DNA of 64,000 nucleotides from Candidatus Desulfofervidaceae bacterium (GTDB lineage: Bacteria; Desulfobacterota; Desulfofervidia; Desulfofervidales; Desulfofervidaceae): positions 1 to 64,000 of the forward strand of contig JAMOPI010000020.1 in NCBI GenBank assembly GCA_027064585.1. Reading direction: 5' to 3'. Each line of letters starts with the position of its first letter. The first letter of the stretch is position 1. A program made the position numbers and the translations under genes. This document shows positions 63,210 through 64,000 of the stretch, piece after piece. Below the pieces are notes generated by a model. The model was not told the DNA's origin, ran no database searches, and saw only the letters and a list, made by a program, of their open reading frames with translations.

Positions 63210-63569
63210 CTATTTCTGAAAGAACATCCTTACGGCAAGCAGGATTAAGATAGCAGCAAAAATCTTTTTAAAGATAGGTGTAGGTACATGTTCCAAAAGC
63301 CTGGCCCCTATCTGGGCGCCAATGATACCACCGATGCCCAGCAAAATGCCCAGTTTATAATCCACATTCTGCAACTTGCTATGGGCAAAGACGGCCGAAA
63401 GGGAGATAATAACAATAGCCATAAAGGATGTGCCCACGGCCTTTTGGGCCTCATAGCCCAAAAAGAGCAGCAGAGGCACCATCAAAAATCCACCCCCAAG
63501 CCCACTAAAACTGGCCAAAATACCTACAATTATGCCTAAAAAGATAAATAGAAGTACTTGCAAACGCAT
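63210..63569 (-). CDS. Half-size TauE/SafE (TSUP) family permease
   Basis: A 119-residue membrane protein with four hydrophobic segments, preceded by GGAGG. FLGIIVGILASFSGLGGGFL followed by MVPLLLFLGY and AVGTSFMAIVIISLSAVFAH is the signature of one TSUP repeat; full-length members have two. Half-size members exist and are expected to dimerise. The substrate may be sulfite, sulfonate or another anion. It is separated from tetR by about 120 bp and follows the cobalamin gene by 38 bp. Confidence 0.83.
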   Translation of the reverse strand: MRLQVLLFIFLGIIVGILASFSGLGGGFLMVPLLLFLGYEAQKAVGTSFMAIVIISLSAVFAHSKLQNVDYKLGILLGIGGIIGAQIGARLLEHVPTPIFKKIFAAILILLAVRMFFQK

Positions 63570-63607
63570 GTTTCCTCCAGTTTTTGGTATATGCAAAAAT
63601 GCGCGCT

Positions 63608-64000
63608 TTAATACTCAAAGCCTTTTCTGGCCTTTATTCCTTGTGTGTAATAGTGCTTTATCTCCTTCATCTCTGTGACTAAATCAGCTACTTTACACAA
63701 CTCTTTGGGTGCATAACGGCCAGTTAAAACCACTTCTACCTGATCAGGTTTTTCTTTAAGGATTTTTAACACCATCTCTAATGGCAAAAGGCCTAGGTGG
63801 AGGGCAACGTTAATTTCATCCATAATGACCAGGGCATAATCTTCCGAAGATATGGCCTTAGCGCATTCCTCTAAGCCGTGCTGGGCCAAGGCAATGTCTT
63901 CTTCTGTTGGTTGGGTTACAAACCCCTTCCTTCCAAAGGCCTTTATGGTAATAAGGTCTTTAAACCGAGCCAAGGCCTTATGTTCACTGGCTTCAGCCGT
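63608..64000 (-). CDS. cobO: Cob(I)alamin adenosyltransferase, CobA/CobO type (partial)
   Basis: Adenosylates corrinoids. The frame stays open to the window edge, so the N-terminal P-loop part is missing and the visible 130 residues are C-terminal. They show KAFGRKGFV (the GxGF-like region), YALVIMDEINVALHLGLL (Walker-B-like DE(I/L)N), VEVVLTGRYAPKELCKVADL and VTEMKEIKHYYTQGIKARKG, which match the CobA/CobO/BtuR family almost residue by residue at key positions. An internal Met at 63973 is not the true start. Confidence 0.92.
   Translation of the reverse strand, partial: TAEASEHKALARFKDLITIKAFGRKGFVTQPTEEDIALAQHGLEECAKAISSEDYALVIMDEINVALHLGLLPLEMVLKILKEKPDQVEVVLTGRYAPKELCKVADLVTEMKEIKHYYTQGIKARKGFEY

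Overview
The window reads as chromosomal DNA of an anaerobic, Gram-negative, probably thermophilic bacterium of the Desulfobacterota (deltaproteobacterial) type, with low to moderate GC. This placement is inference. It rests on Lys/Glu-rich proteins, a futalosine-type menaquinone pathway (mqnA, mqnC, mqnE, aminodeoxyfutalosine deaminase), lysine made through LL-diaminopimelate aminotransferase, isoleucine precursor made through citramalate synthase, SurA-like, SPOR and outer-envelope functions, and large PAS-type sensor kinases. No rRNA, tRNA or CRISPR array was found. Most of the window is densely packed housekeeping genes, often with stop/start overlaps.

Layout. 1-700: end of a YhaN-like ATPase gene followed at once by an IS256-family transposase remnant. 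796-6100 (+): acpS, nnrD/E, tsaE, lysC, cimA. 6131-7604: two copies of an interspersed palindromic repeat around an unrecognised winged-helix-like gene. 7667-11939 (+): coaBC, a family 4/5-type Fe-S uracil-DNA glycosylase, and a hybrid histidine kinase. 11943-16103 (-): metG, a SurA-like isomerase, lspA, lgt. 16177-24327 (-): Uma2, ricT-like PSP1 protein, holB, tmk, a Rossmann-PAS-histidine kinase fusion, queF, FmdB, hemL, an ion-transporter-superfamily permease. 24406-27117: a PAP2 protein gene and a methyltransferase gene bracketed by two inverted repeat-element copies. 27132-34405 (mostly -): UbiB-type kinase with a phasin-like partner, PAC2, a methyltransferase and DUF1015, with rlmD on +. 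34521-54075 (+): uppP, xerC-hslV-hslU, then a long amino-acid supra-operon argB-argD-argF-lysA-dapF-dapA-dapB-dapL, then folK, a transaldolase, a lytic transglycosylase, pgsA and an MFS permease. 54072-64000 (-): SPOR protein, argS, ubiE/menG, the mqn cluster led by a TetR regulator, a half-size TSUP permease, and the end of a cobalamin adenosyltransferase gene.

The most unusual theme is accessory modules set inside biosynthetic operons, usually with overlapping start and stop codons. An MNT-HEPN pair (HEPN broken by a stop codon) lies between argD and argF. An AAA ATPase plus a nuclease-like partner lies between dapF and dapA. A PIN toxin-antitoxin pair lies between dapB and dapL, bracketed by a 182-bp duplication of the dapB 3' end that has diverged almost only at synonymous sites. 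A Uma2 gene sits before folK. HepT-MntA, plus a deleted MNT relic, sit inside the menaquinone operon. The second theme is a family of MITE-like elements with shared inverted termini, terminator-like hairpins and nested GC-rich palindromes.

Starts were chosen by Shine-Dalgarno spacing and family length. All family assignments come from motif recognition by eye, without database searches.
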